Shown here in pieces: positions 11,043 through 24,150 of a DNA stretch of 64,000 bases. Each line of letters begins with the position of its first letter. The stretch's first letter is position 1. The DNA is taken from the NCBI GenBank assembly GCA_033980235.1, contig CM067067.1, positions 22,155,403 to 22,219,402 of the forward strand. Direction: 5' to 3'. The notes below the pieces were generated by a model, which was given only the letters and a program-made list of their open reading frames with translations, searched no databases and was not told the origin of the DNA. This DNA is from Diadema setosum (lineage: Eukaryota > Echinodermata > Echinoidea > Diadematoida > Diadematidae). Position numbers and translations under genes: made by a program.

Positions 11043-12591
11043 AACACTTTATAATTTGTGTTTAAACTTAATAAATGAATTGAAAATGAAAATGAAAATT
11101 GAATTGATGTTACAAGTATATAACTAATTGTTATCAATGGCTCACGAGTCTTCAATTTTCTTTGCTAACAAATCTTGGTAGCATTTCGATATAGCAGACT
11201 TGACTGCAACATTTTTAAGCTAATATTATTTTTCTTATTCACACTTTATACTTGCAGTACAAAACTTAAGGCTTTGAAATAATGTTAAATTCAGTTTGCA
11301 TAATCTTTTCATACACGGACAGTATGATCTGCATGTTAAGTTTGAACTCATTTACATTTGTTATCTCATGAATTAGGTATTTTTCTATAAATTTCAAAGT
11401 ACAATTTTTTCTGCTTTTACACCTTTATTTCGCCAATTTTCTCATATTCATGTTGAACCTTACAAGTACCTCTGTTTTTTATGTTTCTCACAATGAACAT
11501 GATTCACTTTGTGATTTATGTATTATCTCACTTCCATGATTTTGGATTACTCTATCTTTATTTTTTTATAACTTACACAGTTTAATATGAATTTTGTAAA
11601 CTTGTACCAAGATCTGGCAGAAAAAGCAGCTTTCAAGCTGTGATCGCAGGCTTTTGAAATAATTATACACATGTAAAAATAAAACGCAGATATTACTTCT
11701 GCTTTTAATGAATTCAAATGAAACGAAAAAAAAAGCCCTTTGATTTACCTTATTCTAGACATGTAATGATGGAGCAAATGTTGCCTTTGCAGGGTTGAGT
11801 GACTTAGTTATTGAAAAAAAAAGTTTTTTTTTTTTCATCAGCAAACCAACGAGATGGAAATGACACGATGACGTCATGGCTTCTACGATTTCCATTTTTG
11901 TTTGCATTTATAATAAGTTACCGATACCACCTTTGGATGTGTCCGGTTTTAACGAACCTAACGCTGTTCTTCTTCTTTTTTATTTTTAATTGAAGTTACA
12001 TTGAGCATAGATAAATAGTTCATCTTTGGTTGCAACCTATTATAGAAGATTAATAAATGGGTGGCTCTGTCTAGCTGAAGCAGAGTGACGTATGACAAAA
12101 TTGATGAAGACGAACGTCATCCATGCGAAGGGGAGGGGGTAACAAATCTTGCTGCGAGTATGTCCGTAGCCGTTAATCAAGCTTCGTTAATACAGTGTGG
12201 CGCGTTGTTCAAGATATCTGTTAACTTTTATAAAAAATCACTGGGAACATGCGAGTTTCTCGTTTTAGCCTGCGAGAAGTTTGATATATAGAACAATATT
12301 AGGTAAGTTCTACTTTTTACGTGGACCAGATGTTTTCTTTGACTCAGTTTAAGATATTTCTATGTTGTCCTACTGCAATTTGAATTTCTCTGTTTTGTCT
12401 CTGGGATGTTAAAGTGTCTTGTGTTAGGGGACAAAGTAAAATGTCTGGAAAATTATTGTTTGACAAACTTGTTTTAAGTTTACAAATGATTATTATATAC
12501 GATGATACTTCCCTGGCATTTTGTTTTACGTTGCAGAAGCTCGGTTAATTCGACATCTCGTGAATTAGGGGAGTTGGGGATCACTCTCCTT
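11043..12591. other. Intergenic, AT-rich
   Basis: No gene, RNA or mobile-element end supported. A small frame at 12085-12291 has no domain. Sequence near 12538-12575 (CTCGGTTAATTCGACATCTC) recalls one end of a transposon, but no partner end was found. Confidence 0.45.
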
Positions 12592-12616
12592 CCCCCCCCC
12601 CCCCCCAAAAAAAAAA
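12592..12616. repeat. C15-A10 homopolymer junction
   Basis: Fifteen consecutive C directly followed by ten A. Confidence 0.9.
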
Positions 12617-14666
12617 TGTCTGGGTAGAGGCGACTAGCTTTGATGGAACCGCGCTAATTCAAAATCGACTCGCTGTAGGCACCTGTATTTGCAGTGCCAT
12701 TTGAACAGGTCGGTGTTTTTTGGGAAACGCAATCACAAAGCGAGGAATATCTGTTAGCCACACGCAACGTAGACACACGTACACGTGCGTGCCAGCACAT
12801 CAGTCGCGCGGACACGCAACGATTAAAAGATACTGTACCCGGGAAACAAGGGGATGAAGAAGAAGAAAAAAAAAAGTATATCCCAAAGGACAATCGTCAA
12901 TTGCTCTCAAAGCACGTATCACTGACACATACAAAGCTCTCCAAACTCAAGGGTTGACAAGGTCTGTACGCACGGCGAGACGGGGGAAGAATGCGGGAGA
13001 CACGTCGAGTGGTTTCGTCATTTGGTCAAAGTCAATTCCAAAATGAAAGAGATCGATGAAATCCTTTTAATCCACTGATGCATCTTCGACGGCGTTTCTT
13101 TCGCATTTCTCTGGCCCGGTGCGCTCGTCGAATCCCGCGGGCGTACCGCCATGCTGCCATCGCTCGGGGCCAGTGCGGCGGCAGCGGTGGCGGTGGCGGC
13201 GGCGACGAACTTGGGACCTGCTGTAATGCGCGAAGAATACAGCCACTTGTCGCTCGTTAAAGCGGTCACAATACTGGCATTTTTTTTCCTCTTTGCAGGA
13301 AACCAGGTGTAGGGGACGCTCAGGGGCACAGGACAGGCTTTAAGTGGTCCCTTGTTCCCTTCTGGCACATGACAATCTTAATCCCTCCAAGGCCTTAAGA
13401 TGATGCGCTTCTACTAAGACATTCGGCGTTTAAAAGAATGCCAGGTTTAATGGATTCAAAAGGTACCTTTTTTTCAGAGCTGAAAGTTGCAGTGATTGAT
13501 TTTTTAATGGTCTCCATTCTTTTGAGATGTTACATGGACAACCTCAACACCAGTACAGAATGGATAATAATATAGCATTACTTCGATTGTACAGTTGAAC
13601 GGGCTTAGTTCACAGAATATCCACGGTATATGCGCACGACATTATTTGCCTAGCCAGGTGCCTGTGGACTTTACTAAAGAAAAAAAAAAGTGATCGGCAT
13701 CTGAGTGCTTAAAAAGAAAAAGAAAAACGTAAATAGTTATAGTATTAGTATAAAATCCATACATTATTTTTATTGCCATCATTGCCTTTAATGCTGCTTT
13801 TTTGTTGTTGACAGGTTTACTCTACAAAAAAGAGCGCATTATAGTGGTGCCACTATAAGGACTCTTTAATTTAATCGGAGCAAAATGATGCATGAAATCA
13901 TACAGAGTTTGGCGCCTAAGTAGCTTTCAAAAGGGTTAGATTACAAAGATGATATTCACCAGCACAACCAACAAAACCGCATTTAGATTTTTCTTTTTTC
14001 TCTTTTTTTTTTTCGTGGAATTCTATTATAATTTCAGACTGAATGTTATGGGTATAGCCTCCTTGTATCTCTTATATGTGCATTATGTGCCAGGAATATG
14101 TTAGATCTCACATAAAGGAACTGTCATATCATGAACGACTATCCATATAAAAACTCACTTCTGTTTTCTATATTGGGCTCAACTAAACAGTGCTATGGCA
14201 ACAGACAAGTGTATGTACAAGGCTCGTGCATATATACCGACCGTACTTTTCCCTCCTTATTATATATTGCTCTGTTCTACTTTTCAAAATGATTTAAAAA
14301 CTTACATCATCACTTAAAACATATCATGTGTTGGTGACCACATTAATTCCAGTGAATTCGTTACCACGTGAAATAAGAGAAACACTAGTAAGTAAATTAT
14401 ATATCTGAGTGAATGTGGAAAATGATACACAATATATACTATATTTTTATGAGTGTATAGTGTTTGAGTATGTGTGTGTGTGTGTGTTCACGTGTTTGTC
14501 TGTCGTACATCGTCACTAAAAGCATGTACAGTATGACGTGTTTGCACTGCTTAACAGGGCCGAATAGAAGACCTCGTTTACTCTAGTAAATTCGTGAACC
14601 CGTAAAATAAGAGAAAAAAATGAATAAGCAAATAATATATCTCGGTGAATGTATACAATATACAAT
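12617..14666. other. Intergenic; GC-rich island then AT-rich DNA
   Basis: 12650-13380 is GC- and CpG-richer than its surroundings and contains a GGCGGC/GGTGGC triplet stretch at about 13177-13203. Overlapping frames on both strands there are composition-driven. A perfect 8-bp hairpin, TATAGTGG-TG-CCACTATA, lies near 13844-13861. The remainder is AT-rich with no supported gene. Confidence 0.4.
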
Positions 14667-14668
14667 AA

Positions 14669-14692
14669 ATACACACACACACACACACACAC

Positions 14693-14768
<76 letters not shown>

Positions 14769-14775
14769 AGGGAGA
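14669..14775. repeat. Compound (CA)n-(TA)n-(GA)n microsatellite
   Basis: About 12 CA units, then ATATGTA, then about 22 TA units, then about 12 GA units and GGGAGGGAGGGA. Four simple-repeat types are joined end to end. Confidence 0.95.
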
Positions 14776-14903
14776 TCAAGATCAGGTGGTTATGATGAAA
14801 TAAGTGTCCGGATAATGAAGAAAATATTTTACACTATTGTAATAATCAACAAAATCAAATAATCACATCTTTATCACATTGAATTCTTAACCTCTCTGCT
14901 CCG

Positions 14904-16080
14904 GGATTTGTGCTATTTCTATTTGAAATAGCAAAAGTTGTTCCTTTTCTAAGGGATTAATCCTTCTCTCTATTAGCAATTACAGACCTAAATCTATTTT
15001 GCCTGTATTTCTAAGAATTTAGAGAATACTATTCATAATTCACTGCATAAATCTCTTCATGGTGGAATGATGAAAATTACCTACTTATATCGAAACACTT
15101 TGGATTTAATAGAAAATGACATTCCATTCCATAACTCAGTTATTACATACAAGCACTCAAACCTTTGCACTTAACAAACATTTATTTATTTTGGATATTT
15201 ATAGAGATATCTAAAGCTTTTGGTATTGGAGTACAAGATATCTCGATTTATACGGAAAACAGATACATGCGCCATAATTCAGTCAGATCATTTGATTCAC
15301 TATAGCCTGGGTGGTTCCCAATTTACGTGTTCTCTTATTCTTTCTTTACACGTATATCTTAATTATGTTCGGATGTACACACTATGTTTTATTGTCTTGA
15401 AAATAAAAAGAAATGATTGTATTTCAATTGTAATATACATTCAATGCAGAAAATTCCTAATAAATTCATTGAACTGAAATTGAATTGAACTGATTTCTCG
15501 TATAATATCACTAATATAGTTAATTCCTCCAGAATCGTTAAATCTATGCTGTTTGCCAATGGAACTAATATTCTTTTTTTTTACTCTCATGAAAATTGTG
15601 AACAGTCCTAAATGCTTAAATGTACAGATACACAAGGTTTCGCAGTGGTTTATATGAAATAACTGTCCCTTATGTCTAAAGCAAATTTTTAAAAACCTAT
15701 AGATATATATCATAACACAATATATTTATATAACACGAAGTATTTCAGATATTTAAATCAGCTCGTCAATCTATATGAAATAATTTAACAAAACTTTAAC
15801 AAAATCATATATAGTCAACAAACTTTGCATCAAAACGTTCTTGCTTATATAAATCTTAGAATTACAATTGATTACAATTTGATATAGTGCGATAATGTTC
15901 CCAATATTCACAAGTCTGTCTAAAAAACAATGAGGATCTAACACCGACTTAAAAACTTCGTATCTCAAAATGCTTTCACTATTTTACATAATCCTGTAAT
16001 ACTGCCATATCTCACATGCTGCAATATGGTTTGGGGAAATTGTAGCTCAACCAAAAAAAAAATTCAATTCTTTGAATTTA
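14904..16080 (+). pseudogene. Decayed CR1/L2-type non-LTR retrotransposon reverse transcriptase
   Basis: A dead copy of a LINE reverse transcriptase, readable only across several frames and stop codons. In order along the + strand I can read: EIAKVVPF (about 14924-14947); SNYRPKSILPVF (from 14975), matching the family's NYRPISLLPVFSK region; KHFGFNRK near 15090, matching the Q-F-G-F-R motif; FIEISKAFG (15198-15224), matching catalytic motif A (F-x-D-L-S-K-A-F-D) with the aspartates altered; NIVNSS then LFANGTN (about 15549), matching the YADD/FADDT active site with both aspartates lost; and LPYLTCCNMVWGN (about 15999-16040), matching the thumb-region PYLTYCNxVWGN. Loss of all catalytic aspartates, frameshifts and stops show it is inactive. 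CR1, L2 and related clades share these motifs, so the exact clade is uncertain. No endonuclease domain or 3' tail was identified. Confidence 0.82.
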
Positions 16081-17600
16081 TTGTTTATTATTATTTATTG
16101 TTTATTGTTTATTATTTGAAGAATGATAGGATTATGAATATGAAAATCCTTCTTAATAAACGAAAAACAGCAATGTTTTATTCTATTTTTATGTCATCTG
16201 CTATTCTAATTGCGCGAATATGGAAGGAGGGTAAAAAAGGAGAAGCTATTTACATCAAAACTGCCTTTATCTGTCGTGCCGAGCAAGGTAACTAAATCTT
16301 GTTGCACTGATTGCTAGTCAGATGTCGTAAAATCGTCCATCTCTCTCCGCATAATACGCTCTGTTGCCAAACAAGTATCATCGCTTCACGCATCATCGAT
16401 AAATTGTAAATTTTCTGGCCATATTGAGGGGGTCATCGGTATTAAGTGAATCGGGGATCGATAGATTTAGGCGCCTATTTCGAGGGAAAGAGAGAAAGCT
16501 AATATCGCGCGCATGTCATCGAGTGAAAGTGGTTTGACAAACCACGGAGGTGACAGGATTTAAGGCTGGACAGCTTTTATGCCGTTTAATGAAGTGGCAT
16601 AAGTTTATATGTCGATATGACGATTGACACGCATGCGATACTCGACCGGACGGTATTAATTTTGCCGCCATCTTTTGATTATTTACCTCTCTTTTTAAAC
16701 ATCTATTTCCTTCTATTTCTTCTCCTCGTCTTTCTTCTTTCTTTTTCTTCATCCTCATCATCACCGTCTTATTTCTCAGAATACCTCTTCATCTGCCTCC
16801 TCTTCATCTCTAAAAGTTTTTTTTTTCTTCTTCTTCTTCTCTTTCGGTTTGATTGTCTCGTAGAAGCATCTTCATATTATGCCTGTCTCTAGTTCATGAT
16901 TCTCTGTGGCATGTGATGCAGTGGCTTCAAAATGCTGCATCTTAACTCTCTTTCTTTGTTGGTGTATCCTCTTCACAGTTTCTACTTTTAAAGATGTAAG
17001 CAATGCAAAATCCAAGCATATGTACTGATCTTTGCCGGTTATCCATTGTAGTTATATATTCATGTCATCCAAACGCTAAAATAATCAGTATTGTACTCTG
17101 CAAAATGATTCTGGTCACAATTATGGAATTGTCAACTAATATACATAATCAAGTTCTCATGTTTTTATATTCTATGATGAATTTAGTGATATTCATCCAT
17201 AATATCTTTTCTCTTTGTTTTTTTTTTCCAGGTTTTATTCAATCTTTTAATTTTCATGCCTTGCTGGCCATTTTCCCAGCAAGATGAATCACCTTTTTCC
17301 GAATTGAATTCATTCATTTATCCACTCTGTTTTGTCAATCTTTTTCTCATTGGTTTTCACTCTGCTTATCTATCTACCTACAGTAACTACCCAGTAAACT
17401 TACGCCATGTACACATAATCATGTTAGTATGTATATATGTGTGTATGTATGCATGTGCGTATGTGTGTATTTATAATTAGATTCATTTATCTGTTTATTT
17501 AGCTCGCTACAGGCTACTTACAGTAGTTACGTATATAAAGTTGTGCATCGTTATGTATTTATGTGCTGATGCATAGATTTCAATCTTTGAATCTGTCGTG
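16081..17600. other. Intergenic; pyrimidine tract
   Basis: Contains TTTATTG-type repeats just after the retrotransposon remnant (16080-16120), a GC-richer stretch with CpGs at about 16300-16670, and a TTC/TCC-rich pyrimidine tract at 16685-16850. No supported gene. Confidence 0.5.
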
Positions 17601-17631
<31 letters not shown>

Positions 17632-17632
17632 G
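17601..17632. repeat. (TCTG)n tetranucleotide repeat
   Basis: About eight perfect TCTG units. Confidence 0.9.
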
Positions 17633-18347
17633 TATCCATCTATCTTTCACTCTATCTATTTTTTCTATTACCCCATTACTCCATTCTCTCGAATCGCAGA
17701 AAGGTATTTCAAGGCTCCACTGACTTCTCACACCGTAAAGGTGATGAAACAATTCAGACCGACTTTGTTTACCCCAATTACTGTAAGGAAGACCTTTCAA
17801 ACCTTAATAGCGATCAATTAACCTTTTCTTCAATACTGTCTCCTATAGATTTTTTCGACTGATTTATAGTGTTAGCTTGAGGAATGAAAGCGAACATGAC
17901 GTTTATTTTCAATTATGCATTTCAATTATAAATTTATACACATTATGTACATGATATTCATATAGATTTAACTTATCTGTGCATGTGTTCGTGTGTGTGA
18001 ATATGTACGTATTAATATGTGTATAATCTGTGCGAGTTCACATTGACGTTCATTGTCCAGTGTTGAGTCGGGTTAACATCATTGAGGTCTCACCAATAAT
18101 GTGTCGTTGTGCAATGTCGTAAACTATTGTTTTGGCGTCTCAAACAATTTGACACAGTACGCAGCGTCCCGTATTGATCTGTTTACGAATTAAACTCCTT
18201 TGAATGTAAATCTCTTTGATCTACATTTTTGTGTGAAATACACTAGCCTTGGCAAATTGGGTTGCACTGATGAAATCAAAGGTGACACTTGGCCAGGTAA
18301 TTGTGAGAGGTTTATAATGAAAGAAGGAAAGATAGTTCTAATGAATA
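17633..18347. other. Intergenic, no gene supported
   Basis: AT-rich DNA with two overlapping short frames (17563-17862, 17600-17821) that merely extend out of the TCTG repeat. Nothing else recognised. Confidence 0.5.
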
Positions 18348-18425
18348 GAAGGAGGAGGAGAAGAAGAAGAAGGAGAAGAAGAAGAAGAAGAAGAAGAAGA
18401 AGAAGAAGAAGAAGAAGAAGAAAAG
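18348..18425. repeat. (AAG/AGG)n trinucleotide repeat
   Basis: About 26 triplets of AGG, AGA and AAG, read as a poly-Arg frame on the + strand. The surrounding DNA to about 18700 is also purine-rich. Confidence 0.95.
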
Positions 18426-19077
18426 AGGAGAATTAGGAGAAGGAAGATGGGCAAAGGAAATGACGTCGGTGGAAAGGAAAAGGAGCAGCTATTGAGAAAT
18501 GGAAAGGAAATAAAAAGAAATCAAGATATGTTTTATATTGTTGAAATTTAGAAGAATGCTGATGCAAAGAGAAATCGATTTATGACGATAATTACAAAAG
18601 GAGAAGGATTGGTAACAGGAAGAAGGATAAAAACAAAGGGGAATGAAAAACGGATTTTTTTTTTTTGGATAGACAGAAATGGGATGAAGAGATGAATTAC
18701 GTTAGCGAAAAGGCAAATAACGATGGTGTTCAATTAATGATGAAAGCAAAAATTGTAACCATCACACACAGAACAGTCAATTAATGTATACACAATCATG
18801 CACCCCTTTCTTGCTCAGTGCATGATTGTTTCTCCCGTTGACACTGCGTTGATATGAAAACAATAATAATGCGGAATCTCGTCAAATTTTCTTCTTTAAT
18901 ATATTTGTTCCTGGTTTCATTTTTTTTTTTTTTGCTCAGCAGTTGCCCTGACAAGATTGAGAAGTAAATATGTTATTCAGACTAACGCCAGCTTGTCTTG
19001 TTTTGCTTCCTGTCGTAATTCATTGTATATAAGGATAAATAAAGGGAAAAAGTCATTATTGATATTCGAGACAGGAG

Positions 19078-19123
<46 letters not shown>

Positions 19124-20262
19124 TGATACATTATATATAAGGAATTGGAGTGGAAACTAAGAAGAGATATTGTTTATGTGTCAGCGTGTGTGTGTGTGTG
19201 TGTGTGTGTGCGTGCGCGCGTAGTATGTGTGTATAATATTTTGTTCCCTTTCGTAGACTTCAAAGCACACACACACACACACACACACACACGAATAAAA
19301 AAAAAGAATCTCTGAAAACAATCTTCAGGCGGGTTAGCGAAGTAACGAAAATAAAGGGCAAACGATATTCATAGTTCAACATTGTTTTCTCTTCTCCCGC
19401 TCAATTTTGGGAGAAGGGGAAGTCAGATGCTTGCACGACGCCACTTGTTCGATTTCCGTTCGCACATATCAGGGCCCGGATGATTCGGACGACGTGCGCA
19501 GTAAACGTAATTACCTCCAAAGCGTTATATGAACAACCATCAGATCGGCTAATACGCAACATGGAGAAGAAAACATCAAGAGCTTGAGGAAGGGGGGGGG
19601 GGAGGGGAGAAAAGAGTTGAGGAGTGAGAGAGATTGGGTGAGATATCTGTGTGATATTCGCACGGGGTGGGTATGTCTGGATATAGCTGTTGAATAAAAA
19701 AAAATCTGAAAAGACGCTTTTTACCCAAAAAGAAGTGAATAAAAGAAAAGGCTTGTGAAATGGCCGTTTGATCGAGAAATTGAGAGAAAATGATGCGGCT
19801 ACCCGATTGTCACCTCGCTCCGGCCCTCTCCTCGCTTTGGCGTGTGATGTGTTCATTAGTTTTTGAAAGAATATGTGCAGTGATTATATTTTACAGTATA
19901 GAAACTTCACAGAAAGAAGATTCGTATTCCAGTCTATGACACATTATACCTTTTAGGTGACTAAAAAACTAAATATTTCAACATTACACACACACAACAC
20001 GCATATATATATATATATATAGTCAAGAGAAGTCAATTTTCAGATTCTGATATCTTCATGTAGTTAGACATACAGTATCATGCTATCTGTTAATTTTTTT
20101 TTCACGCCTTATATCATATAATGACTGAGAAATGCACCAATTTGGCATTCACACATGATTTTGTTAAAATGTATAAGAAGCTGAGTTCTGTAGAGTTATC
20201 GTTTAGGTGGACCTTCCGGTAATAGATTTGGTAATAAGACTAGTGATATGCCTAGATATGGC
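18426..20262. other. Intergenic with three dinucleotide arrays
   Basis: Holds (GT)n at 19081-19118, (GT)n running into GCGTGCGCGCG at 19185-19221, (CA)n at 19266-19292 and a short (TA)n at 20003-20021. The GT and CA blocks lie within 215 bp and are mutually complementary. The DNA at 19390-19860 is GC-richer. A 151-codon minus-strand frame there has no recognisable domain. No supported gene. Confidence 0.5.
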
Positions 20263-20288
20263 GGGGGGGGGGGGGGGGGGTGGGGGGT
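20263..20288. repeat. G18 homopolymer
   Basis: Eighteen G, then T, then six G. Confidence 0.9.
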
Positions 20289-22292
20289 TGAAGAGGCGTC
20301 AGGGGGGCACAGTGTACCTCCACAAATTTCAGCATCAACGTCAAGAAGTCAACAAACTACGCCACGTGAAGGGAGACATCGGCGCGACCTGTAACCCACA
20401 ATATCGCTCGGCTGTCTGGCCCAAGTCTGTTCTCACAATCGATCGACCAATTTGCAATGCATCATAATCATAAACATATTGGTTATCGACTTGTAATGGA
20501 TTCTAATAAGAAGATTTTCGACAGATCGGCGCCAAACCCGTAGCGTCTCTCTCTTCCCTTCTCTCTCTCTCTGTCTTTCTCACTTGTTTTTTTTTTTTTT
20601 TCCGCCATGGGATCTCACTTTTGTTTCGTCGATATCGCTATTGTTGGAAATGTTTCTTTGGAAGTAACCACGAAAAGTGTTCACCATCAAAACCTGATCT
20701 ATTTTCTCTCCCCCCCCCCCCTCTCTTTCTCTCTCTCTGTCTTTTTCTTTCTCTTTCTTCCCTCTTCCTCACTTTATTTCTCGCGCTTATACAACGCAAA
20801 GTCACTTGACAATCTCTTTCTTCAACTCGATCTCGTTTTCACGGACTATGTTTCTATTTCTGTTCTGTTTCCCCGTTCTGTTTGCCTTTCCGGATAAAAA
20901 TTAACTTCTATTTGCCTGTAGATTATATTTGTTCGCATGCAGTGTAAAAGGAGAATCTTTTTGAACTGAGCAACACGGTAGCAATAGACGGTTAATACCA
21001 TCTTTACATTGGAAAAAAAAAGAGATAGCACTTCATACTTACGTTGAGTTCGACAAAAATAAAGTCACGGAAGAAGAGAACTGGAAATTTCTTCTTTTTT
21101 TTTCATTACAGTGGGATAAAAGTAGAAAGGTATTGGAATTTCAGAGTCTCATATGAATGGAACTTTAAAATCTCGCATGTTTTCAAGAAATAAGAACGAC
21201 ATAGTCCTAAAGACTTAAATAAGGGAATTGTGTCATTATCCACAACTTTTACTTTGTCCATATGAATGTAAGAGATTCTTTAAGATGATTTTTTAATGAT
21301 TTCATTTGATGTATTTCTTTCTCCCAAAATATCCCAACTGCCCAATCACAGCGTCTTCAAAGTAATGTGAGCAAGTTCCGATTTCTAATTTCATTTTAAA
21401 TGCTCAGAAAGTTGAAGGTTAATGTAAGACTTTATGAGCGACTAAACCTGTATGACACCAGTTGAGACATTATGCAGAATGAATGCGTAAATTGTATGAT
21501 ATATTTTTTCATTATATCAATTAAAAGAGGAGGGGAAAAAAGTAATGAAAACATAGCGCATGAATACCACCAGAAGTTTGAAAGAAAAACCCTGCCATTT
21601 CTGGCCTCTAATGGCCTCTTATTAATTGTACAATTCCCACCTATCCCGAACGTAATGCTATTTCAATATCTGGCATTTATACTTTTACTGCAGATCTGAT
21701 TGGTCGACTGCACACAATGAGATCAACGCCGAAAGCCCCTACCAGCGCTGTTTTGAATGAAAATGGCAGAGTTTGCGCAGCTATGATTAATTTTGCAGAA
21801 AGGACAAAGTTCCATAACGCTCGATAATGATATATTCGTATAATTTGGAAAGCGTTTGCAATCAAAATAATAAGTACGGAATTGCGGCACCAACAGGGTT
21901 CAACTCACAGCCTAAAAGTTTACAGAAGAGCTTTTTTATTATTATTATTCGACGGTGCACTTTCCCTTCATCTCGTTCGAACTTTGTAAGCCAACAACAA
22001 CATTTCTAATTCTTTAAGTGGGACCCTCTTCACTTAATGTGGAATCCACAGTCAAATCTGACTTTGGTGGATTTTTGTTTCTACATTGTGAAGCTAATCA
22101 TGTGTTGATGAAGCGCTTTAAGCGTCTTTTAGAAAAACGCTCTTTATGCGTCTGATAGGTACTAAAATAACTCGAGGTTGCACGAACAGAAGAGACTGGC
22201 GGTGTAGATCGATTAGACTGGTACCCCGGAGTTGGGTGTCTTCTTGCAAGACAAGGCTCAAGGGATATCGATACCCCCTCCCCTTACTCCCA
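20289..22292. other. Intergenic, no gene supported
   Basis: CT-rich tracts at 20548-20602 and 20700-20775 (with C12 at 20710-20721), otherwise AT-rich unique DNA. Short frames only. No transposon ends recognised. Confidence 0.5.
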
Positions 22293-22326
22293 CCCCCCCC
22301 CCCCCCCCACCCCGAAAAAAAAAAAA
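22293..22326. repeat. C16 run followed by A-run
   Basis: Sixteen C, ACCCCG, then about 12 A, continuing into a GA-rich stretch. Confidence 0.9.
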
Positions 22327-23353
22327 GAGAGAAGACAAGAGAAATGGAACACAGGAGGATTAAAGCTTTACGTCCACACCTCTGTGAAAGCGTTTGTAAA
22401 CTGAGCTTCACCCGAATCGATATCTTGTATCTGTCATTACGGGACTCTGAATAAGAAGATCTGAAACATGATAATAGATTGTATATCAGCTTAGTCTCAT
22501 AAAGTGTACACTTACACAAGACTTTCCAACAATAAAGGGGAGGGGGTCAAAACGCTGCTTAAACATCTAATTCGTAACTTCTGAACAATGATATTTCGCG
22601 TTGATTCACCGATCAGCAGGTTATTTGAGGAAGATGATTAAAATTTGTATTAAAAAAAAGAAACGTACCAATGGCATGGATTTGGCAAGTCTAGTTTAGC
22701 GCTAAATAATCCTGATTGGGGCCCCCAAAATGCAACATTTGAGTTTTAGACTGGTTCGCTGGAGCTTATAATGACCTGTTCCTGCCTCATAAGTCCAAGT
22801 GGAGGAAAGAATATCCGCAAGTTATTTGCGGAATATCTCGTCACCAGCAGCAAAATATGAGAGTTGTACAATAGAAATGAAGATCATTGATGTCAAATAT
22901 ACAGTAACTGGCACTTTCCCTCAAAATTGGAAGAAATCTAGTCAGGATGGGTGTGAACAAAGCTGCGATGGGCTGATAATAATAAAGAAACCGACAGCTA
23001 TGGGTGAAGTAACTGTAAAGTAAGATTAGAAGCATTAACCCTTGGTTAGTCATGAGTTATAAAGACTATTACAGACCATGCAGCCCCTGCATCATTATGA
23101 ATCCATAAAGAAAGAAAAAGCTCGGACAACATAGATACACTACTAAAATTTTGGAGGATTGCAAAGAAGAAAATCGAAGATGCCAGCGGTGGAACGAATG
23201 TGTGACTTTACATCACAAAAATCCACAAAAACGATCGTCCAGTAGATCTGGAAAAACAAACAAACGAACACCCAATAGTTCATTTTGGGTCATCTTGACT
23301 GATTTTGAGGTTTTGGTGTTTTTAAGCAGGAATATTTAAACACACATACACAA
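22327..23353. other. Intergenic, no gene supported
   Basis: AT-rich unique DNA. A 74-codon frame at 22799-23023 has no convincing family match. No repeat ends found. Confidence 0.45.
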
Positions 23354-23378
23354 ACACACACACACACACACACACACA
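23354..23378. repeat. (CA)n microsatellite
   Basis: About 12 CA units, preceded by looser CACATACACAAACA. Confidence 0.9.
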
Positions 23379-23625
23379 TATGGATGGCGTCACCCTCATT
23401 AGATAATTACCTATTTGACAGTTTTGAGAAAAAACAAGTTATTTACTCATGTTCTGATTTTTATTCAAGATTCAACTCATAAATGTTGGATGACTGCACC
23501 ACTTGGGGCATAGTATGAGTTAAAATGTCAATTACATCACTAGCTCTGTCTCATCTAGCAGATTAGACTTTCGCAAAAACCTGGTTTGGTAATATTTTGA
23601 CCTAGTCAATTATTGTATGAAGGTG

Positions 23626-23628
<3 letters not shown>

Positions 23629-23682
<54 letters not shown>

Positions 23683-23746
23683 TAACATTATCATTATTAT
23701 TACTATTATCATTATTATCATTATTATCATTATCATCATCATTATT
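23629..23746. repeat. (TA)n joined to (ATT/ATC)n
   Basis: About 25 TA units (23629-23677), a short spacer, then about 55 bp of ATT and ATC triplets. Confidence 0.95.
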
Positions 23747-23832
23747 ACATCGTCTGTAACAAATACATCTTATACATTAAAAAAAATGATGATACGATGG
23801 TTCATATAATATTGTAAAGAGATATTAAACCA

Positions 23833-24150
23833 ATGTTTACCGGTATGTTGCATATTGCGTACTTATTGTGGGCAATTCAAATAACGTCAGCCTTTCAGAA
23901 GCAACATTTGATACAAACAATGTTATTAACAAAAATGATCGAACACTCTTTCGCCGGATATAAATCGTATATGCAGCAATATACGACAAACATTTTTAAC
24001 AGACAGTTTCGACTAAAAATATACTGTGGAGATTTTAAAGATATAATTAGGGAAATTATAAAGTCGATGACGCCAGCACATTGCAAAGTGAAAATGCACG
24101 TAATATTGAATAATACTAATCAAATACTGATACAAACAGAATTTGCATAA
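23833..24150 (+). other. 105-codon open frame with a signal-peptide-like start, doubtful
   Basis: A single-exon ATG frame whose first 20 or so residues (MLHIAYLLWAIQITSA region) are hydrophobic like a secretory signal. The rest is a charged, Lys/Ile-rich sequence with two Cys. I recognise no family. A frame of this length is not rare by chance in 64 kb, no polyadenylation signal stands out, and no paralogue lies in the window. More likely chance than gene. Confidence 0.12.

Noticed and set aside
22799..23023. FPQNWKKS word resembling a LINE reverse transcriptase segment
   Set aside because: Only one short motif matches and the flanking translation does not continue the domain.
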